Below are positions 16,251 to 23,994 of a stretch of DNA of 34,028 nt, one piece after another (the stretch's first letter is position 1; each line of letters begins with the position of its first letter). Under the pieces are notes generated by a model that was given only the letters and a program-made list of their open reading frames with translations, made no database searches and had not been told where the DNA came from. Both the position numbers and the translations under genes were made by a program. The DNA comes from Actinobacteria bacterium UBA2286 (GTDB lineage: Bacteria > Actinomycetota > Coriobacteriia > Anaerosomatales > Anaerosomataceae): assembly GCA_002345925.1 (NCBI GenBank), contig DDWM01000068.1:1-34028 (forward strand), read 5' to 3'.

Positions 16251-16985
16251 TCAGAACGCTCTCAGCGCTTTGCGATCCACGATCGTCCACGGTGCCGGGG
16301 CGCCGTCCTCGCTCGGCTTCACCATCAGCACAGCGATACCGTCACGCAGGATGAGCTTGCACTCACCGACCACCACTCGTTCTGCGTCGCCGATGGTCTC
16401 GTTCTCCAGCGTGCGCACAGCGTCCACACCCTGGGTCTTGATCGTGGCGACGTCGGTAACACCGTTCTCGTCGCCGACAATGCGGAACTTGCCCTTGAAG
16501 CGACCGTCGTTCCCGGTGAGCTTGAGTCCGGCGCCTGCCAGCGCGCCGATCACGCCGATGCCCGTGCCACCATGTTCCGAGAGGTGAACCCCAAGCTCCT
16601 CGGCGAGCGAATACGCATTGTCCTTGGTGAGCACGCGCTCCTTGGCCTCCAGGCCGAACGCCATGAGGCGATCGGCGTCGAGTCGCCCAGGTACGACGAC
16701 GGCAAGCCCTGGATCGGCTGCGTCTACGCTCTCAGCGGCAAGTCTCTCGGCACACCACTCGATCACGTCGGTTAGCGAGTCTTCGGCGATCTCCGCCTCG
16801 AAACACATGGAGCTGTTGTGCGATGTGTACGCGATGTCGGGGTGAATGAGAAGCTGATGCCGCGTGACACGTCCAACGGAAGCAAGCTCCAGACTAACGA
16901 GCCCTGCCGCAAGAATCTCGGCGATCTCTCCCGTGCCTTTGCTTACAGCGTCATCGGTGTCGTCGATCGAGATCAGGATTCTCAT
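16251..16985 (-). CDS. Stand-alone TiaS-like domain protein
   Basis: The 244-residue protein starts MRILISIDDTDDAVSKGTGE. The IDDTD motif near the N-terminus and GIGVIGALAGAGLKLTGNDG further on resemble the catalytic and ferredoxin-like domains of archaeal TiaS (tRNA-Ile2 agmatinylcytidine synthase), but it lacks TiaS's zinc-ribbon and OB-fold tail (TiaS is about 420 residues). Bacteria normally modify that tRNA with TilS, so agmatinylation is unlikely; the substrate is unknown. The ATG at 16985 has GGAG upstream; the frame opens further to 17147 across the permease promoter, without support. It heads a two-gene unit with a small Cys-rich protein and is divergent from the permease pair. Confidence 0.75.
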   Translation of the reverse strand: MRILISIDDTDDAVSKGTGEIAEILAAGLVSLELASVGRVTRHQLLIHPDIAYTSHNSSMCFEAEIAEDSLTDVIEWCAERLAAESVDAADPGLAVVVPGRLDADRLMAFGLEAKERVLTKDNAYSLAEELGVHLSEHGGTGIGVIGALAGAGLKLTGNDGRFKGKFRIVGDENGVTDVATIKTQGVDAVRTLENETIGDAERVVVGECKLILRDGIAVLMVKPSEDGAPAPWTIVDRKALRAF

Positions 16986-17063
16986 GGACTCTCCGTTTAT
17001 GAATGGCTGCCGGGCCGCGGCGCATAGCGAGTATATCGACCGGCGCGTGCTCGGGCAACGCGC

Positions 17064-17093
17064 TTGCACGCCCAATACCCCATGGGGTATACT
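17064..17093 (+). promoter_or_regulatory. Promoter with CsoR-type palindromic operator
   Basis: TTGCAC (17064-17069), an 18-nt spacer and TATACT (17088-17093) form a promoter. A perfect 16-bp palindrome ATACCCCATGGGGTAT (17075-17090) fills the spacer and enters the -10. Operators of CsoR/RcnR/CstR repressors have this ATACCC/GGGTAT form, so control by metal (Cu, Ni) or persulfide is likely. Confidence 0.7.
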
Positions 17094-17127
17094 CGCACAC
17101 TGCTCGACCCCGGCACGAAGGAGATTC

Positions 17128-17610
17128 GTGGATCCTACAGGCATCATCTACCTCATCGGCGTGGCTCTCGCCTACGCGTACTTCTGGCGAAAGTCGCCGG
17201 AGCGCGCCGGCAAGGCACTGGCTGGCGGCTCTAAGTCGTTCACCGGGATGCTGCCGACCTTCATCGCCGTGTTCGGGCTTGTCGGCCTCTTCGAGACCTT
17301 TATCCCCCCGGCGCTCATCGAGCGCCTCATGGGCTCGTCGTCCGGCGCCCTGTCGCTCCTCGTCGGGACCGCGCTCGGCACCGTTGCCACCGGTCCGCCA
17401 GCTGGGGCGTACCCGATCGCCGCGACGCTGCTGAAAGGCGGCGCATGGGCCCCCGCAGTCGCCGCATTCATCGTGTCATGGATACTCGTCGGATTCGTTT
17501 CGCTCCCAATGGAGTCGCGAGTCTTCGGCGTGAAGTTCGCCGTGCTCCGCAACGGAATCTCGATTCTCGCATCCATGGTCATCGGCGTATTGATGGGAGT
17601 GGTGCTCTGA
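17128..17610 (+). CDS. Half-size permease A (ArsP_1/DUF318-like)
   Basis: The 160-residue protein has about four membrane spans and the pattern of one half of a PF03773-type permease: SPERAGKALAGGSKSFTGML, TFIAVFGLVGLFETFIPP, then GTALGTVATGPPAGAYPIAA. Full-length members are about 300-400 residues with two such halves; here the second half is a separate gene directly downstream. GTG start at 17128 with AAGGAG 5 nt upstream. The CsoR-like operator suggests export of a metal or sulfur species. The substrate cannot be read from the sequence. Confidence 0.8.
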   Translation: MDPTGIIYLIGVALAYAYFWRKSPERAGKALAGGSKSFTGMLPTFIAVFGLVGLFETFIPPALIERLMGSSSGALSLLVGTALGTVATGPPAGAYPIAATLLKGGAWAPAVAAFIVSWILVGFVSLPMESRVFGVKFAVLRNGISILASMVIGVLMGVVL

Positions 17611-18149
17611 TGGTCGGTCCCTCTGCCGAGAAGCCCTCGTTCTCCAAAGCGCTTGCCTCGTACCGGGTGGTGGCGCTCGTCGCCGCCGTCTACGCGGCGG
17701 CGGCCCTCTTCTCCCCCGAGCGCGCCGGACACGCAGCACTTGTATCCGTGAAGTCGTTTCTCGGCGTCGCCCCGATCATCGTCGCTGTGTTCGCGGCTCT
17801 CGGCCTGGTGCAGGTCTTCGTGGACAAGCAGGCTCTGGCGCGACACCTCGGAGATCGCGCGGGACTTCCCGCCCTGCTCACCGCAGCTGCGGCCGGCACC
17901 ATCCTGGTAGGCCCGGTCTTCGTCATCTTCCCGCTCATGAAGACCATACGGGATCACGGCACCAGCTGGGCGGTCATCACCACCACTCTCACAGCCTGGG
18001 CGGTCAAGTTGCCGATGCTCCCGCTGGAGGCGGGTTTCCTCGGCTGGAAGTTCGCTGTGGCACGCACGGTGCTCACACTTGTGACCGCAGTTGCCATGGG
18101 CGCTATCATGGGACGCCTGATGCGAGAACCGGAGTCGGCTAAGAGTTAG
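17610..18149 (+). CDS. Half-size permease B (ArsP_1/DUF318-like)
   Basis: The 179-residue protein repeats the first half's pattern: SPERAGHAALVSVKSFLGVA, APIIVAVFAALGLVQVFV, then GTILVGPVFVIFPLMKTIRD. It probably forms a heterodimer with permease A in the membrane. ATG at 17610 overlaps the previous TGA (TGATG), so translation is coupled. In A the conserved loop carries VATGPPAGAYP while B has LVGPVFVIFP, so the halves have diverged and may contribute different parts of the pore. Confidence 0.8.
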   Translation: MVGPSAEKPSFSKALASYRVVALVAAVYAAAALFSPERAGHAALVSVKSFLGVAPIIVAVFAALGLVQVFVDKQALARHLGDRAGLPALLTAAAAGTILVGPVFVIFPLMKTIRDHGTSWAVITTTLTAWAVKLPMLPLEAGFLGWKFAVARTVLTLVTAVAMGAIMGRLMREPESAKS

Positions 18150-18156
18150 GAAGACG

Positions 18157-18564
18157 GTGGGCAGATACGTTCTACTGTCGCTTGGGTGGGTCTTCCTGGG
18201 GATCGGCGTCATCGGGATGGCTCTGCCCGTCCTGCCCACAACGCCGTTCGTGCTTCTGGCCGCTGCCTGCTTCCTGCGAAGCTCGGAGCGCATCCACTCT
18301 TGGCTGGTCGCGCATCCCGTTTTTGGCAAGCAGATCGCGGATTACCTTGCGGGGAAGGGCCTCCGGCGCAAGACCAAGGTCGTGGCCATCGCCACGCTAT
18401 GGGCAAGCATCATCGCGTCCGCGCTGTGGGTGGTCCCGTACCTGCTAGCCGATGCGGCCATGTTCGCAATTGCGGCATGGGTGACGGTGTACCTCCTCCG
18501 GCTCCCCACAGCTGCTCCGCTTCACTCCTCGGCGGAATCCGCCCTGGAAGACGATCGCGCGTAG
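18157..18564 (+). CDS. DUF454 (YbaN-like) inner-membrane protein
   Basis: The 135-residue protein matches the DUF454/YbaN family: LGIGVIGMALPVLPTTPFVLLAAACFLRSS near the start, HPVFGKQI, and two C-terminal membrane spans. The role is unknown. GTG start at 18157 behind AGGAAG, 7 nt after permease B, so it is in the same operon. Its last 43 nt overlap the 3' end of the convergent membrane-protein gene at 18522. Confidence 0.88.
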   Translation: MGRYVLLSLGWVFLGIGVIGMALPVLPTTPFVLLAAACFLRSSERIHSWLVAHPVFGKQIADYLAGKGLRRKTKVVAIATLWASIIASALWVVPYLLADAAMFAIAAWVTVYLLRLPTAAPLHSSAESALEDDRA

Positions 18565-19163
18565 AACGCCATCGCTGAGCCGCCTGTGAGCAGCACTCCC
18601 GACGTCATGAACGCCACGGTCATCCACGGCGACGACTGCAAAGCCACGATCACCAGCGCAAAGATGATGAAGCCCAGATGCAGCAGCCCGGAGCCGACTT
18701 TGGCCAGGCGCGCCTCGGCAAGGTATGCCAGACCCCCGGCGTTGGCGATCGTGAGCACCACTACAGCTACCTGGATAAGCGCTGAGACGGCCAGGTAAAC
18801 GCCCAGGCCGATCGCGAGGGATTCCCGCAGCACTCCTGCGACCACACCCAGAAGCAGCATGCCCGCCGAGACGATCAGCAGCGCTCGCTTGGAGAACAGC
18901 CGCTTGGGCACGCAAAGCCCCATCACGACCACCAGCGCTATCACGACCGGGGCCGCGAACAGGTTCATGGCGTTGATGAAGCCGGGATAGCCGGATTCCT
19001 CCCAGCCTGGCACGGCGCGGTATGCCCACCACGCGTAAAGCGTCCCAAGCAGCGACTGCAGTCCAGGCGCGCCGAGCAACCCGACCGTCGCGACCATCAA
19101 CGAGAAGTCCCAAGTCATGCGCTCTGCGATCGGCTTCTCTACTGCGTGTGTGTTCTCGGCCAT
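18522..19163 (-). CDS. Multi-span membrane protein of unknown function, partner of the CcsA-like gene
   Basis: The 213-residue protein has six or so hydrophobic spans, with an extracytoplasmic-looking loop WWAYRAVPGWEESGYPG between the first two. I do not recognise the family. It follows the CcsA-like gene by 10 nt and so is probably its partner, perhaps in cytochrome c maturation or a quinol-linked complex. Two adjacent ATGs (19166 and 19163) follow GAGGAGG; the second is chosen because the first is only 2 nt from it. The 3' end overlaps DUF454 by 43 nt on the other strand. Confidence 0.72.
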   Translation of the reverse strand: MAENTHAVEKPIAERMTWDFSLMVATVGLLGAPGLQSLLGTLYAWWAYRAVPGWEESGYPGFINAMNLFAAPVVIALVVVMGLCVPKRLFSKRALLIVSAGMLLLGVVAGVLRESLAIGLGVYLAVSALIQVAVVVLTIANAGGLAYLAEARLAKVGSGLLHLGFIIFALVIVALQSSPWMTVAFMTSGVLLTGGSAMAFYARSSSRADSAEE

Positions 19164-19173
19164 CATCGCCTCC

Positions 19174-20142
19174 TCACGCTACCGAATGTGCGCCGGGGAC
19201 GATGTACGTGGTGATGTAGGTGAGGACGAGCGCCACGAACGACAGGATCGCGAGCGCCGCCACCACTTTCCACATGCCGCGCCTTCGCAGGTACAGGCGG
19301 CTGTGCAGGTAGGCCGTGTAGAGCACCCACATCATGATCGACATGTTCACCTTGCCCGACCACCACCAGGCATCCCCCGCCCACGCGATGATCGCCCACG
19401 GCATCCCCACGACCATCCCAAGCGTCAGCGGGAGATATCCCAGCCTCGCCCACCGGTAAGCGGTCTGCTCAAACGAGGACCGGCGCCGCGCGACCATGAG
19501 CACGGTGGCCGCAAAGGAGACCACGAAAGCGCCGTAGCTGAAGAACAGCAGCGGCGGATGCACCCACATGTACCACGCGTTGTAGTAGTACAGGCGCGAC
19601 GCCTCGGCGCCGCGAAATGCGCTGTACGCCATGTTGATGTCGCCGGAGCGCCACGCGCTGAGAAACGCGTTGTACTGCGCGAAGAAGTCAGGCAGCGGCT
19701 CCATAAAAGGCCTGCCGAGAAGAACCGCGCCTGCAGCAAGCCCAATGGCTCCCACCGCAAGCATCGGGCGCAGCTCGGTTCCGTGTCGCTTCACGCCCAG
19801 GGCGAGCGCCGTGACGATGAGCGCCCAGATGTAGAGCTTCTCGGACTCCACCCAGATTGGGACAGCGAAGCCGCCGGTCACTAGCCCGGTCGTAGGGTCC
19901 GCTAACTGGCACAACTGCCACAACCTGACGTGGAACCAGATGAGCGCAGCCTCGCCCAGCAGGAGTGTACCGAGCAGTGCCGCAAGCATCGGGCGCAGCC
20001 TGGACCGAAGCGTGGGAACGACCAGCGCGACCAGCACGGCAGCGCATGCCAAGAGAATCAGGACGTCCAGATACATGCCGAGGGAAGCCAGTGTTCCCTT
20101 CGCGGACTCAAGCGCCAGCGCTGTTACGTCGGGTGAAAACAT
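19174..20142 (-). CDS. CcsA/CcmF-like cytochrome c assembly membrane protein with degenerate WWD motif
   Basis: The 322-residue protein has about eight membrane spans. WYMWVHPPLLFFSYGAFV and WVLYTAYLHSRLYL match the two histidine-flanked segments of the heme-handling (WWD) family, and WVESEKLYIWALIV resembles CcmF/CcsA N-terminal spans. The WWD box itself reads WAGDAWWWSGKVN where the family has WGxxWxWDPKET, so the Asp and the following PKET are missing. It may handle heme for the c-type cytochromes in this window, or have been repurposed. The ATG at 20142 (a GTG two codons earlier is an alternative) lies only 7 nt from a TATACT box, so the message may be leaderless. Confidence 0.75.
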   Translation of the reverse strand: MFSPDVTALALESAKGTLASLGMYLDVLILLACAAVLVALVVPTLRSRLRPMLAALLGTLLLGEAALIWFHVRLWQLCQLADPTTGLVTGGFAVPIWVESEKLYIWALIVTALALGVKRHGTELRPMLAVGAIGLAAGAVLLGRPFMEPLPDFFAQYNAFLSAWRSGDINMAYSAFRGAEASRLYYYNAWYMWVHPPLLFFSYGAFVVSFAATVLMVARRRSSFEQTAYRWARLGYLPLTLGMVVGMPWAIIAWAGDAWWWSGKVNMSIMMWVLYTAYLHSRLYLRRRGMWKVVAALAILSFVALVLTYITTYIVPGAHSVA

Positions 20143-20148
20143 GCCCAC

Positions 20149-20154
20149 AGTATA
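20149..20154 (-). promoter_or_regulatory. -10 box of the CcsA-like gene (possible leaderless start)
   Basis: TATACT on the minus strand ends 7 nt before the ATG at 20142, which would place the transcription start at or next to the start codon. No good -35 is seen. Confidence 0.4.
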
Positions 20155-20167
20155 GCCGGAGACGACA

Positions 20168-20196
20168 ACGACCCCGATCGCGATGATCGGGGTCGT
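20168..20196 (-). terminator. Hairpin after tRNA-Ser(GGA)
   Basis: ACGACCCCGATC and GATCGGGGTCGT form a perfect 12-bp stem with a 5-nt loop, 13 nt past the tRNA 3' end. The U-run is weak (GTTGTCGTC). Confidence 0.65.
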
Positions 20197-20208
20197 GTGT
20201 GCTTAATC

Positions 20209-20301
20209 TGGCGGAGAGTCAGGGATTCGAACCCTGGATACGGTTTAACGCCGCATACACGATTTCCAGTCGTGCTCCTTAAACCACTCGGACAACTCTC
20301 C
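20209..20301 (-). tRNA. tRNA-Ser(GGA)
   Basis: A 93-nt tRNA with acceptor GGAGAGT/ACTCTCC, a long variable arm, T-loop GGTTCGAATCC and encoded CCA. Loop CTGGAAA between CACGA and TCGTG gives anticodon GGA, reading UCC/UCU. Confidence 0.96.
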
Positions 20302-20417
20302 GCGCGCGCGTCCTAGATATGGTGCGGAGCGCAAACGCGAGTATAGCGAGTGAACCCTGGTCGGGCAAACGCCGTGAGGTTAAAGTAGTAGCAGGTCACC
20401 GAATGGGGAGGTTCGAG

Positions 20418-21080
20418 ATGACGACTGAGAACGCAGGATTCTGCGCCAATTGCGGAGCGGCGATTACCGCCGGGAACGCCTTCTGCACGGGATGCGGGAC
20501 GCCGATTCCGGCGTCGGCACCGGTCGTGGCGGTTCCTCCCTCGGCTCCTCCCGTCGCGACGCCTCCCTCGGCACCTCCCGCAGCGGCACCCGTCTACGCG
20601 CCGCCATCATCCTCCGAGCAGATCCTGTCCATCCTTGGTGGGATCACGATCGCAAGTGGCTTCATGGGATTGAAGCGCACGTCTTACACGATGATCATGA
20701 CGAGCACTCGGGTGATTCTGGCCGAGCTCACCCAGGACATGCTGAAATCCGCGATCGAAGACGCACGGTCGGACACCAAGGCCGAGGGCGGCGGGTTCTT
20801 CAAGCAGTGGGGCGCGCAGCTGGCCGCCTCCTTCTCGTACGCCGAGCGCTACTGGGAGATGGCTCCCGACGCCGCGCTTGCCGAGACGCCGGGGAACATT
20901 GCCTGGGACAGAAACGCGATCGAGAAGATCAAGCTGAAGGCCGGAATGACGCGCGACGAGGCCGCAGATGATCCTGACTACATCACGGTCAAGACGGGCG
21001 GGAACAAGTTCAAGCTGCTAATGGGCGCGGGTTCGTTCTCGCACGCGAAGAAGGCTCTTATAGCGGCAGGCCTGATCTAG
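20418..21080 (+). CDS. Zinc-ribbon protein with PH-like domain
   Basis: The 220-residue protein opens with a zinc ribbon (C9, C12, C23, C26), then a Pro/Ala linker built of SAPP-type units (residues 30-65), then a soluble domain with LGGITIASGFMGLKRTSYTM and ITVKTGGNKFKLLMG that looks like a bacterial PH domain. It has no signal or clear membrane span. Its cysteine spacing is identical to that of the zinc-ribbon protein at 14431-15069, though the rest differs. The ATG at 20418 has GGGGAGG 7 nt upstream. It stands alone between a tRNA and the convergent kinase operon. Function unknown. Confidence 0.82.
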   Translation: MTTENAGFCANCGAAITAGNAFCTGCGTPIPASAPVVAVPPSAPPVATPPSAPPAAAPVYAPPSSSEQILSILGGITIASGFMGLKRTSYTMIMTSTRVILAELTQDMLKSAIEDARSDTKAEGGGFFKQWGAQLAASFSYAERYWEMAPDAALAETPGNIAWDRNAIEKIKLKAGMTRDEAADDPDYITVKTGGNKFKLLMGAGSFSHAKKALIAAGLI

Positions 21081-23179
21081 ACCTTCGCCTCCGGATGCCG
21101 CACGGGCAGCTGGAATGTGAACGTTGAACCCTTGCCGAGAACAGACTCGGCACTCAGCGAGCCACCCAGCAGGGCCGCGAGCCTGCGCGAGATCGACAGG
21201 CCGAGTCCCGCGCCGTCCTCGACCCTGCGAACCAGGCCTCGCACAGTGGCGAACCTGTCGAAGAGCCCGTCCATGTCTTCCGGAGCTATGCCGCATCCGG
21301 TATCGGAGACCGATACCGTTGCCGAAATGCCGTCCCAGGTACCCGCGACAAGGATCTTCACAGTACCCTCGGCGGTGTATTTGATAGCATTTGAGAGCAG
21401 GTTCAAGATGACCTGCCCGACCTTCTCACGATCGGTCCACATAGGGATAACAGGCTCTGCCGCATCGACCGAAATGCCAAGACCTTTCGAGGCCACCATC
21501 GGTTGAACCGAATCGACCATGGTGGTCACGAGTGCGACCAAATCGAATTCCTCGGGAATGATATCGAACTTTCCGGATTCGATACGACTCAGGTCAAGGA
21601 CGTCGTTGACGAGACCGAGCAATCGTTCCCCCGAGTCCCGGATGATCGCGATCTGCTTGTGCTGCTCGTCGTTGAGGGGACCAGCGAGTCCCTGCGCAAG
21701 GATGCCTGAGAACCCGATGATGGAGTTGAGTGGCGTTCTGAGTTCATGGCTCATGCTCGCGAGGAAGTCGTCTTTGACTCGGTTCGCTTCACCGAGCTGT
21801 TCCAGCGAATCTTTAAGTTCACCCGTTCGCTCACTGACGAGCGATTCGAGCGCCAGCTCAGACTCCTTGTCGACAGTGATATCTCTAAAGACGACCGCGA
21901 ATCGATCTTCGGCTCCAGCGCGAAAAGTCGTGACCCTAATCCACTTGTTGATTGGCCGAGACCAGACTTCGTAGGTGGAGCCTTTCTCGCTGCTGACCGC
22001 AGCGGAGCACGCTTCTCGTCAATTCATGCCCATCGGGTTACCCGGCGGCCATATATCATCCGCAAGCTTGCCAACCACATCGTCTCGGGATAGCCCGAAA
22101 AGCTCCTCGAATGCCGGGTTCACCTCGGCAAACCTGTAGTCTATGATGGCGCCGGATTCATCACGAACGGCAACTTGCTGGGCAACTGCGTCGATCATGT
22201 TCTCGAAGAGCGCGCGGTACTCGGCACGACCCTGCAGCACGTCGTCCTCAACCCTCTTGCGCTCAGTGACGTCGGAGAGCGCCACAGTGATTCCGCGAAA
22301 CGTACCCGCGACATCTTGCATACGCTTGAGCCTGACGATGTAGAATCGCTGGCCCGCTTTCGTCTGCAGTGAGCGCTCGAACTCACGCGCTTCGGCCGTG
22401 TCGCGAAGAAACGCGGTAATCTCTGCATCGAGCGGGGCAAAGGGGACTCCCACGTCCACGTGCGAGTAATACGCCGAACCGCTGATGGCAACCATGCCGA
22501 AAGCTTCACCCGCAGCCTCGTTGATATTCTCGATCAAGCCGTTCTCGTCGAGAAGGATTACCGGAACGTTCAGGTTCTCGAATATCGTCAGGTAGCGGAC
22601 CTTCTCATCGGTCGTATCCCGGTTTCGCGCCTGAAGTTCTGCGACCGCCGCGCTTGCGCCAAGACCCGCCCATTCCTTGGAGAAACCGATCTTGAGACGG
22701 TCGAAGTAGTTCTCCACGACAAGCGAGCACGCCTTGGCTTCACTGGCGTCTTCGATGGTTTCGCACAGGTCGAGGAACGCCCGCTCGTAGTAGTTCATGA
22801 GAGCAAGAAACATCTCGAACGGGATGCCCCGGGAACGATGCTTCCGCGCCTCGAGGACGCCGAATTCGACGGCCGGGTCCTGAGAGATATCTTCCTCGCA
22901 GTGGATGTCGAGCTTGCAGTCGCTCTTGCGAGCAGCCTCCAGCAGCGAGTCAGACAGGCCTCGCACCGAGAGCCGCCAGGGCTCTTCGAGGGTTGAGGTG
23001 TACTTCGTGTACCCGAACTCTTTCGCGTATTCCAGAATGCGCTGCATGAGCCACTGTTCACCGGATCCGAACAGCCGCTCGAGCTTCTCTAACCGCAATC
23101 GGTTTGACGGTGTGGGCTGCGACAAGTGGCTCTCCAAGTGCGCAAACGGTGCCTGGCCGAGCGACCACAACGATAACAC
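21077..23179 (-). CDS. PAS-domain sensor histidine kinase interrupted by one in-frame TGA
   Basis: One frame of 701 codons, broken only by TGA at 22021-22019 (codon 387). Residues 1-190 are a helical sensor region, about 195-315 a first PAS (IFENLNVPVILLDENG), about 320-460 a second PAS carrying the TGA, then FLASMSHELRTPLN with phosphoryl-accepting H478, then DTGCGIAPED and GAGLGLSISRRL of the ATPase domain. No membrane span, so cytoplasmic. Around the TGA the frame reads NPMGMN-stop-REACSAAV; the family often has Trp there (TGG to TGA is one change). Either a nonsense mutation, a sequencing error, or recoding. The C-terminal half has an internal ATG (21754) but no clear ribosome site. The GTG start at 23179, 18 nt after the 79-residue gene, is uncertain. 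No response regulator gene is adjacent. Confidence 0.8.
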
Positions 23180-23197
23180 ACGGCACTTGACCGGAAG

Positions 23198-23437
23198 CTA
23201 CGCGAGCTCGCGCACACGTTGCGCCGCGGCAGTAGCAAGATCTGGCCCGACAACCAGCTTAAGCTGCTGGGAGAGGTTGTCCGCGATCATCGGAAGGTCG
23301 AGTCGTGTGACTGACTCCGAGTCCTTGCCAATACGCTTGGTTTCCAGATCCACGGAAACGGCGGCCAGCACCGTGCCAACAATCGGCCGGAGCACTTCCT
23401 CGATGCGTTCTGCGAGGATGTTAGACACCTTCACCAT
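23198..23437 (-). CDS. Small protein of unknown function (79 residues) in the kinase operon
   Basis: The 79-residue product (starting MVKVSNILAERIEEVLRPIV) is predicted soluble with two or three helices and a basic middle (ETKRIGKDSES). I do not recognise a family. The ATG at 23437 has AGGGG 6 nt upstream and overlaps the end of the membrane-protein gene by 17 nt; the longer upstream frame is a shadow of that gene. It lies between a membrane protein and the kinase, so it may connect membrane sensing to the cytoplasmic kinase. Confidence 0.7.
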   Translation of the reverse strand: MVKVSNILAERIEEVLRPIVGTVLAAVSVDLETKRIGKDSESVTRLDLPMIADNLSQQLKLVVGPDLATAAAQRVRELA

Positions 23438-23900
23438 CCTCATCCCCTGGGAGCTTTGCGTCCGGCTCCAGCACCGAAATGAGATTCTGCTCCTGGCCAG
23501 TGAGCCGCCCAAGGAACTTGGACATCGCCCTGCGCACGCGGAAGAAGTAGATACCCAAGAACACCATTGCCACGATCGCGAGCAGATCAGCATCAAGTCG
23601 CGCCTGCTCGGCCGTGAATCCAACAGAGGCAACCTCTGCGATCCACCCAACGAGCACCGACGTGGCGAGGCATATGACGCCGAGAATCGCGTAGGTGATG
23701 TTGTCAGCGATTGCTGCTCCCTCGGCCAGCTTGCGAAGCGAGAGCATCACGATGAGCAGCACGGCCGCGACGACCAGTGTGCCGATTCCCGCGCCGGTCG
23801 ACACTATCGAGTAGACCCCGGAGGATTCGGACGCAACAGCCACTGAGGGTAGCGCGAGCAACAGCACGAGTGTCATCGGAGCGAGCTTACTGGGGCGCAT
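23421..23900 (-). CDS. Small membrane protein heading the kinase operon
   Basis: The 159-residue protein has a cleavable-looking signal (LAPMTLVLLLALPSVAVASE), a short outside segment, then three membrane spans (GIGTLVVAAVLLIVML, ITYAILGVICLATSVLVG, LLAIVAMVFLGIYFF) and an acidic cytoplasmic tail. ATG at 23900 behind GGGAGG. The three-gene order membrane protein - 79-residue protein - kinase suggests that this is a membrane sensor or its scaffold. Family not recognised. Confidence 0.75.
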   Translation of the reverse strand: MRPSKLAPMTLVLLLALPSVAVASESSGVYSIVSTGAGIGTLVVAAVLLIVMLSLRKLAEGAAIADNITYAILGVICLATSVLVGWIAEVASVGFTAEQARLDADLLAIVAMVFLGIYFFRVRRAMSKFLGRLTGQEQNLISVLEPDAKLPGDEDGEGV

Positions 23901-23994
23901 CCATTTCCTCCCAAGGACTTGCGTTTGCGTGTCTGACGCAAAGCTTCAATCAATACTGTATCGGCCACCCGGGGCGCTTGGCGTGTGGTCAACG

